Assembly: GCA_027605045.1 (NCBI GenBank)
Contig: JAQFWX010000004.1
Location: 868,001-932,000 of the forward strand
DNA: 64,000 bases
Source of the DNA: Phallus indusiatus
Taxonomy: Eukaryota > Basidiomycota > Agaricomycetes > Phallales > Phallaceae
Reading direction: 5' to 3'
The notes under the pieces are model-generated. The model saw only the letters and a program-made list of their open reading frames with translations. It was not told where the DNA came from and did not search any database. Made by a program: the position numbers and the translations under genes. Numbering within the stretch: position 1 is the first letter of the stretch; every line of letters begins with the position of its first letter. Shown here in pieces: positions 1 through 9,739 of this stretch.

Positions 1-797
1 CCCTAAAAACTGTTCTCATGCTTGGGGAGCAAATGGTAAGCGATATTTACGTATCATTTTCCCCCCCTTTTTGAATATAAGAAATTTTTATCCAGCTTGC
101 CACCATCGAGGAGATTCATGCTCGTGGAATCATCATTCGCGATATCAAACCCCAAAATTTCGCTTTAGGATCATTGGCAGATTACAAACGTCTTTTTTTA
201 ATGGACATGGGATTTGCTAAGCTTTTTATGGACCCGATGACGGGTGAACATATGCCATTCTATGATGATAGAACAGGCCTTGGAACACCAATATTTGCAA
301 GCCATAACGTACATCTTGGTTTGGGTTCGTATTTTGTTTACTCTAGGAAGAGTCAAATGTTTATTCTACATATACTCATGTATTTTCATGCAATAGAACC
401 AAGCCGACGAGATGACCTTGAATCAATCGGCTTCACCCTTCTATTTCTCATCCACGGTCGGCTCCCGTGGCAAGGATTCTACGCGCCCGACGTTTCTTCC
501 AAACTAAAAGAGATGGGAGATATGAAACGAGGTAAACCCATGTCAGATCTATTAGCTCGATCCCCCTCTTGTTTCGCCCCGTTCTTTAATCACTGCCGGT
601 CACTCGGCTTCACGGATAAGCCGGACTATGAGATGTTAAAAGGGCTTCTACGCGAAGAAATGGACCAGCACGGTTGGGTGTATGATTGGCAGTACGATTG
701 GTGGGTTTGTGGAGATCGGGGAACGCTTTTCTCAGACGAGTATAAGCTTGAGAAACGACTTATTGAACCAGTGCGTGACCGTCAACTCACATTATGA
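1..797 (+). CDS. Casein kinase 1-like protein kinase, 3' part
   Basis: The window opens inside this gene. Exons 1-35, 96-318 and 397-797 join in frame through GT-AG introns at 36-95 and 319-396. The order of motifs is that of CK1 kinases: TVLMLGEQM helix, an IRDIKPQNF catalytic loop, a DMGFAK metal-binding motif, an activation segment with GTPIFAS, and the CK1 hallmark HLEPSRRDDLES. A C-terminal lobe with GRLPWQG follows. Two deviations are seen: the usual HRD is IRD and the usual DFG is DMG. The catalytic Asp, the Lys and Asn of the loop, and the metal-binding Asp are all kept, so activity is possible. The N-lobe (ATP loop, Lys) lies outside the window. Divergent CK1-like kinases are expanded in some agaricomycetes; no specific substrate can be inferred. 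The protein ends soon after the kinase fold with a short basic tail. Confidence 0.85.
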
Positions 798-1474
798 GAG
801 AGCAGCGTCGTTTGGTTGCGCTTCAACCATTTGCTTTCATCTTGTTTTAGAATTAGTGCTCTGATAATGCTATATCTTTCTTGGTGTTTTGTTTGAATGA
901 TTGATACCAACTCCCCTCATAAGTTATAACACTTCCATATGTAAACCAAGAGAAACACCTCATCAACTTTCATAATTACAACCATCAGACAAACATGGGC
1001 TTTCGCGGAAGTAATGGTAGCACGCAGACCGATGTAACCTGGGGCGCCAGCGCGTCTTTTGACCGTAGCATCCCCGTACACGTTCAACACTGAACAGAAC
1101 GTCACCAGAAACACTTTCGAAAGTGGGTATATGGGAGTTATTTGGTGATGTGCTAGGTAGTGATAATAAAGAAGTTCACATAGCTAGAGTCACATTTTTG
1201 TGAGTTGAGTTAGTAATACATTGCCTAACATTCAGAGAGCTCGTTTTATAAAGAAAAAATGATAAGATACGCTACCAATATTAGTCCGGTGACAGTATGT
1301 CAAATTTGAACAGATTTCAATATTAGGAATGTATTGTTGTTCGAAATTGTTGGACTGAGAGCGCGCATACATATATATTTGTATGTATATACATGCCCTA
1401 TAGTAATACGAAGGATTTTCCTGGAAGATTCAGAACAATTGAAATAAAACGAGATTTTACGGATGAAGTTGATT
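798..1474. other. Intergenic stretch, nothing recognised
   Basis: AT-rich spacer between the kinase 3' end and the outer edge of the inverted repeat. It holds alternating TA/CA near 1,370-1,395. A 65-codon minus-strand ORF at 917-1114 has no recognisable domain and I do not call it a gene. Confidence 0.6.
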
Positions 1475-1529
1475 TAGGTAGTCACATCGACATCCGCAAC
1501 TGTAGGCTTGTGCATTTACAAAGAATGAA

Positions 1530-2117
1530 TTACTTGGACGAGATGCTCGAAGGCACCTTGATCCAAGACCAAGGCGCACTCCCATCAACTCCCTCCGTAA
1601 CAGCGTCAGGCCACGTATTATCGTCGAAGGAGAAACTGATATAGTCCGAGGGGAAATTCGGATGATTGAGCGCCTTCCAAGCAGTGTCGCTGGCGACGAT
1701 CTGCGTAGTTCCGTCGTCGTACGTTATTTCGATCTTTGCCAGTAATCCAGCCGGGTTAGGAGTGGAACCCGCGTTCACTGCCGTTACAGCTATAAGTACC
1801 CCGTATTTAGAATCCACGGGAACGCAGTAAGACTGCGCAATGTTGAGGTTGTTGCCCGTTCCTACTTGGGTCTCATTGACGTACAGAGTGTAGGAGTCAT
1901 CGACTGTGATCAAGATTTTTGCGTAGACGGGAGACACTCCGTATGGGTTTCGAATGAAACGACGGAAGGCTCTTGGACCTGGAGGGACATTTCCTCCAGG
2001 ACTTTTGAGCTCAGTCGTCCAGATCCATTGAGGGCCAGTAAAGTCTAACGCTATAAGTGGGTGGATAGAATGAATGTCAAGAAGTAATATTCAAGGAGGA
2101 TGAGCAGACTGACCCAT
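1530..2117 (-). CDS. LDF/WIW family protein F1 (leaderless form)
   Basis: Two exons: a 4-nt first exon ATGG (2117-2114) and 2050-1530, giving 174 aa beginning M-A-L-D-F. The intron donor is GTCAGT and the acceptor TATAG. The protein has the family pattern: WIWTTEL, GGNVPPGPRAFRR, KILITVDDSYTLYVN, NPAGLLAKIEITYDDG, and FDDNTWPDAVTEGVDG. This layout of an ITxDxxYTLxVN strand, then AGLLAKI, DG and SDxxWK, resembles galactose-binding-like beta sandwiches such as the N-terminal rhamnose-binding domain of alpha-L-rhamnosidases. That similarity is my inference from pattern only. No signal peptide is present once spliced. The nearest relative is F7 in the other arm, with about a dozen substitutions. 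A TATAAATA box lies about 60 nt upstream. There is no Cys-rich tail; the C-terminus is SSISSK. Confidence 0.8.
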
Positions 2118-2174
2118 TGTGATAGTAAGCTGGGATTGGGAGATGGTGATGAGTTCGCCCGTCTTGTTGCTCAG

Positions 2175-2182
2175 TATTTATA
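2175..2182 (-). promoter_or_regulatory. TATA box of F1, part of a conserved family core promoter
   Basis: On the minus strand this reads TATAAATA and is followed by CTGAGCAACAAGA. The same block (GTATAAATR-CYGAGCARCAAGA) is seen upstream of F2 and F7, with shorter matches at F5 and F6. Confidence 0.7.
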
Positions 2183-4384
2183 CCTTCAAAACAACTATTA
2201 AGCGAAGTCCCGAAACACTATAGTTCTCGTTAACATGGAAGAGTGTCAATGCTGATGCCACGTAGTATCACCAGGAACCTCGAGGTCAGCAAATGCCTTA
2301 GCAGCAAGCCCAACAAAAAATGTGCGCACCTTTGTTCACGTAAAAGATCTATCGCAAAGATTGACCAATACCGATGGACCATTGGTGAGTAGAGTATTTG
2401 CGTTGAATTCGGAGGTTTCGAAATTCCAATCCGAGCCGAATAATAACTGAAGAAAATGATTCCCAACTCACAAATTTAGCTAAAACTCATTTTGACTCAA
2501 CCGAAGACCACGGAAGTTTCTTAAACATGTCAATCAAGGAGAAAACAATACTACGGCTCAGTGCTTTTAGGAGAATGACGAATGCTAGTAGCTCTCACCG
2601 CCTAAGACACACCGTCCCTCGACATTCACGTAAAGTCGGACCTTCGACTGTACCGTGAAACAATTGAAGAGGATATGTTTTAGCCCATCATGACAAGCAA
2701 GCTCCTAGGTACCCGGGGCCTCGCTGTCATGTCAATAACCTACAAGAAAAATTGTTATATGCAGAAACTACAAGGATATTTTCACATAAGGGCAACATGC
2801 CAAATTTTTGCGCGTTTGGAAAGCTTAAAAAGCTTAAACTAAAATAGGCACATTTCAGTTCGGTTGTGCTAGTCCGTTTTTGGAGCTTGACGGCTCATGG
2901 CGGTTAAGTTCAACTGAAATGGCTCGAAAAAGGCATAATGATTGTTGGGCATACCCTATGCACGAATGTGAACTAGAAAATCCCGAACATGGTAAAACAA
3001 CAGGAAATAGCATAAACTTGAACGTATTCTATAACGTACACTATGTTTCCCAAATGACATAATCCACTTGGCGCTAAGTGGAACCCCATTCAGTATTCTG
3101 AAGGATCTCTCAACTCCACTTTCGGTTCCTGAACGGAGTGGACCTGGGTCCGAGACTTAAACCGAACTTGGTTTTGGCAGCTCCAAACCGAATTGTGACT
3201 ATCACTAAACAAACACCGTCCAAGTTGTCCTTGCACTGTGGAATTATTCAAGCGGTTTACTTGGAAGTGCCTGGCAATTCCGTTCTTGTCAAAGCAATGT
3301 TCCTTCATTGTCGCTGTGTCCCCTGTAATGCTGTCAACTCCTGAGTCATCGAGTCCTCCTGGATCCTCCGAAACATTACTATCACCTCAATCGCATATTC
3401 TGAGCTTAAACTATTATCAAGTTATTTGAATCAGGCTAAAATAGACTAAAAGATTGAATATACGCACGTTGACACACGCGTTAAAATTTGATCCGTCAAC
3501 GCGTCAGCGTTTCAACGCTTAACGTTCAACGCGCTTCAATCTATATGTCGGACCGCCACCACTAGTACAAGTACGATACGTACTCGCGAACCAATCCACA
3601 CTCTCTGTATTCAGGTTGTGATATGGACTAGCCAAGTACTTCTTTTCGAAGTAATATGAAATTCATGTAAGTATTCGTTGGCTCGGAACTGAAGTAGACA
3701 AACCTGTGAATTTAGTCGTTTCATAAGTGCTTACACCCGTAATCATTAATATCATTCAACTACAAGGGAACAGACTCATTGAATGAGCGACAGGGCATCA
3801 ACTGTTTACATCCTTTTTCCGGCAGTGTTCATGCTTGAAGTCGTGATTTGCCTGAACGATTGTATTCGGTAGAAATAGTGTATGTCTACTGCCAGCAGTT
3901 TCGACGGTGACGGTGCCCTTGATCGTGAACGGGCTCAGGAACACTCCGTGGCGGTGCTCGCTTGACAACATAGAAAGAGCTCATGCCTAAATAAGTTAAG
4001 TTTAATTACGGGATTTTAACTGTTACTATTGGAGTTCGAGCGTCGACTCGTATGTTTGACACAGATTCCGATTTGCATCTAAGCGGGAGTATCTCCAGTC
4101 GTTTCAGAGAAACTCACGAGTTTTTAACTGAAACACAATTGATCTCTCATTATTGTCCTTGTAGTCTAGTACTCAACGGTAATGACGATCTGGACTTGGT
4201 AAATTTTTGACAGATTGTCAACATCGCCTATTTTCCTTGAGCACTCAACACGGATGAGCTGGCAAGACACCAAAATCTTCTAAGCGATACAGAGCTTCGG
4301 TACCTCGTTTACAACGAAGTGATTGATTTCAATTTCAGTTTCAATAATAATTATTTTCCGATAGTCTAAGTGCGCACCTGGGGG
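2183..4384. other. Shared upstream region of F1 and F2 inside the repeat arm
   Basis: About 2.2 kb of divergent-promoter DNA between F1 and F2, mirrored at about 17,220-19,425. No gene is recognised. ORFs here are short and not conserved in frame between the two arms. A block rich in overlapping GTTGAACG/CAACGCG words lies at about 3,470-3,535. Confidence 0.6.
3470..3540. repeat. Degenerate CAACGC-type short tandem repeat
   Basis: Irregular repeats of CAACGC, CGTCAACG and TTCAACGC. A mirrored copy sits near 18,110-18,190, and related words occur at about 7,080, 25,880 and 28,740, always upstream of family copies. Confidence 0.55.
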
Positions 4385-4391
4385 TATAAAT
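4385..4391 (+). promoter_or_regulatory. TATA box of F2
   Basis: TATAAAT within GGGGTATAAATGCCGAGCAG, 83 nt before the ATG. The surrounding block is nearly the same at F6 and F7. Confidence 0.7.
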
Positions 4392-4473
4392 GCCGAGCAG
4401 CAAGACCTTAGACTTCAGACCAGTGCGAGTCTATTCACAGCATTTTACTACTCTTTCAATCTCTTTCTAAACC

Positions 4474-5064
4474 ATGGGTGAGTTCATTCACTTTATTTCT
4501 AAATTTTGAAACGATCTCATACTCATTACGTTGTTCATCCCCTTTGCAGCCCTAGACTTTTCCAACTGTAATTGGATTTGGACCAACGAGTTACCAAGTC
4601 CTGGAGGAAATGTTCCCCCAGGCCCAAGAGCCCTCCGTCGTACCATTCCAACTCCCGACAAATTGACTCCCGTTTCTGCTAAAATCCTCATCACATGCGA
4701 TAATGTCTACACTTTATTCGTCAACGGGATTAAAGCAGGGGAGGGTAACTATTTCCCCACCGCACAGGCTTATAACGTCCCTCTACATTCCAAACACTCT
4801 ACAGTCATAGCTGTTTACGCTGTGAACGTTCAACTTAATCCGCCCGCCCCGGGTAATCCCGCTGGATTATTAGCCAAGATTCAAGTGACGTACAACGACG
4901 GGAGCGTGAAAACTTTCGTCACCGATTCTTCCTGGAAGGCGCTCAACAATGACAAGATTCCGGTCGATTTCAACAGGCCGTCTTTCGACGATGGACACTG
5001 GCCTAACGCTGTTACCGAGGGCGTCGATGGTAGTAGTCCTTGGGGCGTTATCAAGTTGCCTTAG
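4474..5064 (+). CDS. LDF/WIW family protein F2 (leaderless form)
   Basis: Exon 1 is only ATGG (4474-4477). The intron is 4478-4549 (donor GTGAGT, acceptor TTTGCAG), and exon 2 (4550-5064) completes 172 aa starting M-A-L-D-F-S-N. Domain landmarks are NWIWTNELPSPGG, KILITCDNVYTLFVNG, AGLLAKIQVTYNDG, SSWKALNN and FDDGHWPNAVTEGVDG. The intron is 72 nt, a multiple of three, but has an in-frame TGA, so retention would not give a longer protein here (compare F6). The protein differs from F6 at about five residues. Function is unknown; the pattern suggests a small lectin-like beta sandwich that stays in the cytosol if the short exon is used. It is divergently arranged with F1. Confidence 0.82.
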
Positions 5065-5517
5065 AGAAACTGTAAATCCGCCCGATCTGTGGGCATAAAT
5101 AACTTCCCTTTTTCTGCTCTTGTCTTCTCGGATACTTTGTTATGTATGGTTGGTAAAACGAGCGATTTCAGCGAATATGGAACTTTTGATGTTATAAGTG
5201 ATTCATATAAGACAATATACGGACGGGTACATGTCGTAGAATCCAATTAATCTGCGGGCTTGTTACTCGAAAATGGTTTCACGAAAGTTATGAAGTAAAT
5301 TTTGTGAAGCAAGGATGGTCTAGCCGAAACTGTCACGGAATGTCACGCGAATGAAACTTCACATCGTCGACGTTGGACGAGGATGAACACGCGGGAATTA
5401 TGCCCAAACAACGAAGCTAGTAAATGTCTCAGACATCTACTTCATAGACTTTCTATTTTCTACTTCATTGTTAATATCCTATCAACAATACAAAGCCTCC
5501 ATGTCAAATGTCCCATG
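5065..5517. other. Spacer between F2 and the unknown relic
   Basis: Non-coding by frame comparison with its mirror at about 16,045-16,540: reading frames are not preserved between the arms although the nucleotide match is clear. Confidence 0.5.
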
Positions 5518-5880
5518 ATGGACAACTCTGGTAAAAAGGTCCTTCCCGCTATTATACCTGGCTTGAGAGCCTTGGAATCAGATATCCGTAAGCAAGAATT
5601 CCATGCTGTCAATCTAAGCAATGTCAATACAGTTCTTCCGCCAGAAGTCATTGGTCGCCTCAAGGTCCCATACTCGGCATTACTCCCTGACGCAAGAGAA
5701 CAATTCGAAGACCCAAACTCAGTCGGAGCGCTAGATATTTCAACCAATACATCGCGTCCCGCATTGCTTAGGCACGTATGGTGGCGTATCACGACGCGGA
5801 ACACGCAGCGGCACTGAAGGCGCACCATGAAGTGGTTCACATACGATTGGTCGGTGGTGTTACAATACGATATCAATTCG
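5518..5880 (+). pseudogene. Broken copy of an unknown gene (intact copy at 15,442-16,044)
   Basis: Compared with the minus-strand copy in the other arm, this copy starts with M-D-N-S-G-K-K and keeps the stretch ending in PGLRALESDI, an intron-like GTAAGC...ACAG segment, and PYSALLPDAREQFEDP. It then loses about 60 nt and shifts frame. The conserved words YHDAEHAAALKAHH reappear only in another frame (about 5,778-5,835). The sequence match to the mirror copy stops at about 5,880, leaving the C-terminal third missing. This is a decayed duplicate, broken by deletion and truncation at the inner edge of the inverted repeat. Confidence 0.7.
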
Positions 5881-6869
5881 GCGTGCACAGCCTCCTGCTA
5901 CTGCTGCTGTTGTCAAAATGCAACGAGACTGTCCTTCCGCGGGAGAAGAGGCCATCATCGGCGCAGTCAACGGATGATGTATCGATGATGGGTGCACGCC
6001 GTTTTACCAGGTTTTACCCCTGATTGATGCGGATATGAATATAACATTGACTCCTCTCAGGAACCACGGGATCTTCGACGATCTACTGAAAAATCATGGA
6101 TCAAATTCTTAATCACCGGCTTTACCCCGAGTCGCACGCCATTTGCAGTCCTGATTCGTCTATCTGTGATGTTATGGTTTAATTGGTAAACTCAAGTTTT
6201 TGGTGAAGGGAATGCTTGGAAGTGGTCGCAGACTCTGCGCTAGGTTCAAACAGTTATACGCTAGAGAAAAAAACCATCACCGAAGCTGCGGAATTGCCTG
6301 GTTGCATAGCTAGTAGCCAAGGAGACACTCCTATCCTTGCAAGTATCCTGCTTATAGCTGGCGGCGCATACAGTCGTCAGTAGGATGCAAGTGGGAAATG
6401 GCGGCAACTACTGTATTACGCACTGCTTTTGCGGCTCACTGCCTTCCCTGTGCATGACGCTTGTGAGTGTTACATCTTTCAATGGCGACATCGTTTTTCA
6501 TTTGATGATAGTTCATAACCCATTACCACTGAAGAGGTCCTTATGAGGTCCTCATGATTATTCTCCCTAGGGCGGTAGCCCTTGATTCTGATCCACATCC
6601 TTGTGTTTTCCCAAGAAATACACTATTTCGGATATCCCTCGGTGAATCTTTTGATGGTCCTGGACGCAATTCGAAGAAGAATGAAACGTTTTGACATTGT
6701 TGCTGCATTGTGATCTACAATGAGAGATATGACTCGTGCTCCCTCAATGATGATAAGAAATCATTGGGTGGGTTGCCGGTGGAAGAGGTGGAACAAGTAT
6801 TATGAGTCGCTGACGCCATTAGTTCCGCTGATATCAACAAAACAGGTCAGGTTCCTCACTTCTTCCTTG
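5881..6869. other. Core of the inverted repeat, no gene recognised
   Basis: About 1 kb with no convincing ORF or intron signals. It contains imperfect poly-CTG/CTC at 5,890-5,915 and otherwise unique sequence. I see no RNA gene or transposon ends. Confidence 0.5.
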
Positions 6870-7635
6870 TCATTTTGAAATCTCCTAATGATTATTTTCG
6901 AACAGAAGATTCTCCAGGATCACTCTGCATTGCCAGAGTGAGTTCTTGTTTCACTGATTCGGAAAACGCCATCCATCTCCTTTGTCATGTGCATCGATGT
7001 CAACCAGTCTGCCAGCGCATTAATCAACTTTCTCTATTGACCTGGCTTGCTCAGTTGAAGTTTTGACCACGCACGACCCAGTGTTGAACGTCAGCTTATA
7101 ATTCGACGCGTCGGTTAATGAAAGGTAGCCGCCTAAGGATCTCAATAGGTAGGCGTCCTACCATAGTATGACCTGACGCGAAGGTATGTATGTACAAGTT
7201 AAATACTATATGCGATCTAATCTGGTCTGTGCAATGGCGTGTACAACTCTGTTTTGGCAGATCTTCTAGACAGCTGGTGTTTGGAGGACACATGTTCGTT
7301 CTACACGTCCAACTGGGCTGTTGGCGTTAAATACTAAGCGATGTTAAGCGCGATATCGTAGTTGGTCAATTCCGTGAAAACGTGAAAATAACCTTGTGGC
7401 CCAGTTACACTAGTTTACAAGTATTTTCGACTGCTTCGAATTCTTTTGAGGAAGACTCGTTGGATTTACCGACGCGTACTATTTTTTTTTGAGCGAATAG
7501 GATTCTCGCTTCTTCGTCCAAATATTGATGGTTCGGATTTCATCGGAGGGTACTTAAGTGCTTGTTGGGAAACAAATGCTAAGAGCAAAGGTCGCAAGCT
7601 CGCCAGTGTTTTGACAAGTTCATTCCCTTAACATT
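6870..7635. repeat. Inverted copy of the upstream region of F9/F11
   Basis: Reads as the reverse complement of about 25,400-26,110 and 28,220-28,960. Matched landmarks are the CACTCTGCATTGCCAGAGTG word, the CATGTGCATCGATGTCAA word, the TTATAATTCGACG word, and the AAGCAGTCGAAAATACTTG region. It carries the promoter side of the broken copy F3. So F3, F9 and F11 plus about 0.8-1.3 kb upstream form one repeated unit present in both orientations. Confidence 0.75.
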
Positions 7636-8253
7636 ATGACATTGGCCAGTCAGCTCATCCTCTTTGATTTTGACTTTCCATCTTTGTTCATAATTTCAAC
7701 GATTAGATTTTTTCACTTTGGTGTCCCCATTTATCGCGCTTGTTGCGGCATTGGATTTTTCCAGTTCCCAGTGGATTTGGACGAATGAGCTACCGGGTCT
7801 GGGAGGAACCGTTCCCATAGGCGCAAGAGCCTTTCGTCGACTCATTCCAACTCCATAAGGACTGACGCCCGTGTCTTGATCACTACTGATAACGAATTCA
7901 CTTTATTTGTTAACGGGAATCAAGTAGGAATGAGTAACGATTGGTTTATCCCGCAGTCCTATTGCGTTCCTTTGTCTTCTTCGTGTGGGACACTTATAGC
8001 GGTAACGGGGGTGAACGATGCCGGTCCGGCTGGGCTATTTGCAGCGATCTAAATAACGTTCAATAATGGTAGTACACAGACCGTCGTCAGCGATGCTGGT
8101 TGGAAAGCTCTCAATGTCACTATCATTCCCAACGACTATAGCTCGCTTTCTTTCGATGATGCTTTTTGGCCTAATGCTGTTACGGAGGGAGTTGACGGCA
8201 GCTTACCGTGGGGAGGTATTACCGCGTCTTCGAGTGGGTGCGCTAGTTCTTAG
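7636..8253 (+). pseudogene. LDF/WIW family pseudogene F3 (secreted-type)
   Basis: The 5' end follows the signal-peptide class: a 13-nt first exon (7636-7648), a GTCAGC donor and a TTAG acceptor. The next stretch encodes a hydrophobic segment ending in ALVAALDFSSSQWIWTNE. Three lesions are visible. A stop TAA falls at 7856-7858 after LIPTP. A short deletion follows just after TGACGCCCGT, in the strand that is VSANILIT in F9, and shifts the frame. A second TAA is at 8050-8052 inside the AGLLA-strand region. The rest, including SSLSFDDAFWPNAVTEGVDG-like coding and a Ser-Ser C-terminus, is still recognisable. Orientation is opposite to F9 and F11, its closest relatives. Confidence 0.85.
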
Positions 8254-9071
8254 CCCTGACGCAGTAGCTTTTATGGTATCATTTCAATGTTGATGTCTTC
8301 TGAGGAAATTTTCTTATTATTTTATTTTTATTCTCACCGCTTATGGTACAAATAAATGTCAAACTACAGCAGGCTGAATTGCAATATTTGAATTAGTCTT
8401 GTCTAAAATCCGCTGGCGATCACTAATTATCAATATCACAAGTTCTTACAACCTCTGAATCGAAAGCTCGCGGTCCCAGCGGTAACCAACCTTATAATAA
8501 TAAACAAGCCCAGTAATAATATGACCTACATATAGACACCCTCCATGGCACCGGCAAAAGTCAAACATGAGCGAACGCCCGCTGTACTTCGCGCTGTTAT
8601 AAATATGTCGAAACCACCTCAGTGGCAACAGTGAAATTCAGTTTCATCTCTGGAACACGTCCCCCAATCTGCACGTACTTTAGAACTTAAACCAAGATCA
8701 CTGGTCCGGGCCACGAGGTAAACATCTCGAAAAAAAATATTTTGAAATCGAGATTGGCAAGACTGTAACAAGACATATGTCTTATAACTGTTCGGCCTTT
8801 TGGCGTTATGCTCGAGTCGGAATTATATCTCTCCCTTGATCATACTTTTTCGGTCAACTTTTATCTCTATCTTGATTAGATCTATCACGACAGTGGTACC
8901 TGCATTCGTAGAAACCTGGTGTTCGCCCAGAGCTATTCATCGAAAGAAAAGACCTCATATACTATAAATTGGTTGACATTCGAGTGACATGACATTTAAT
9001 AGGAATACAAAAAAACTTCTGGGATAAGAACTTTAAAATTGAACATCATGGGTGAAGTTGGGTTCAGTGGT
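8254..9071. other. Spacer between F3 relic and F4
   Basis: AT-rich; no supported gene. A 60-codon minus ORF at 8446-8628 has no recognisable feature. Confidence 0.5.
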
Positions 9072-9739
9072 TTAATTACATCCACATCCGCAACTGTAGC
9101 TGGCGCATTTACAAGGCTTGGCGCACTTGCAAGAGATGCCGGAAGCCTGAGGTATGTTAATCCAATTCCAAGGGGAGTTGCCATTGACTCCCTCTCCAAC
9201 GGCTCCAGGCCAAGCACTATCGTCGAAGGACAGCTTGGAATAGTTGCGGGGGATGTTGGCATTATTGAGGGCCTTCCAGGCAGGATCGCTGACAACAACC
9301 TCTGTAGTCCCATCATCGTAGGTTATTTCGATCTTAGCTAATAACCCAGCCGGATTATTACCGGGGCCATCGGCGTTCACCACTGTTACGGCTACAACTG
9401 TCCCACATTTGGAATTTACGGAAACGCAGTAAGACTGTGCATTCTGGAAGTTGTCACCTTGTCCTACTTCCTCATCGTTAACGAACAGAGTGTAATAGTT
9501 ATCAGCTGTGATTAAGATGTTGGCGTGAACAGGAGTCACTCCGTACAGTGGGTTTGGGATAAGTCGACGGAAAGCCCTTGCGCCTGGCGGAACATTTCCT
9601 CCAGGCCCTGCCGGTACTACTTCAGTGGTCCAAATCCACTGAGGGCCTGAAAAGTCCAATTGCTCTGAATAAGGGTGAATAAAATACTTGTCAAAGGGTG
9701 AAACTCAGAACGAGAGCGATTCAGAGTGAACTGACCCAT
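9072..9739 (-). CDS. LDF/WIW family protein F4 with Cys-x-Cys tail
   Basis: Exon 1 ATGG (9739-9736) and exon 2 (9664-9072) give 198 aa beginning M-E-Q-L-D-F-S-G. The donor is GTCAGT and the acceptor TTCAG. The core is complete: QWIWTTEVV, GGNVPPGARAFRR, NILITADNYYTLFVN, NPAGLLAKIEITYDDG, FDDSAWPGAVGEGVNG. It differs from F1, F2, F6 and F7 in its tail. After NIPQASGIS come seven cysteines in C-K-C, C-K-C and C-G-C-G-C spacing, resembling fungal metallothioneins. With no signal peptide after splicing, the Cys-rich tail would sit in the cytosol, where free thiols and metal binding are plausible; this is inference. The upstream TATA is weak (TACAAATA on the minus strand). Confidence 0.8.

Larger units (their letters stand above)
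1475..5880. repeat. Large inverted repeat, left arm
   Basis: This stretch reads as the reverse complement of 15,620-20,120, gene for gene and through the non-coding parts. F1 (minus) pairs with F7 (plus), F2 (plus) with F6 (minus), and the unknown gene at 5,518-5,880 with that at 15,442-16,044. Non-coding checks that match by eye include the block around 3,080-3,200 against 18,440-18,570 and the block around 5,090-5,250 against 16,330-16,480. Homology fades outward just past the F1 stop and inward just after 5,880. Arms differ by substitutions and small indels, so this is an older duplication and not an assembly mirror. No transposase or terminal repeat was found at the edges. Confidence 0.9.

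Noticed and set aside
917..1114. Minus-strand ORF of 65 codons with a hydrophobic start
   Set aside because: No domain, no splice-supported continuation, and the hydrophobic start is not a convincing leader.
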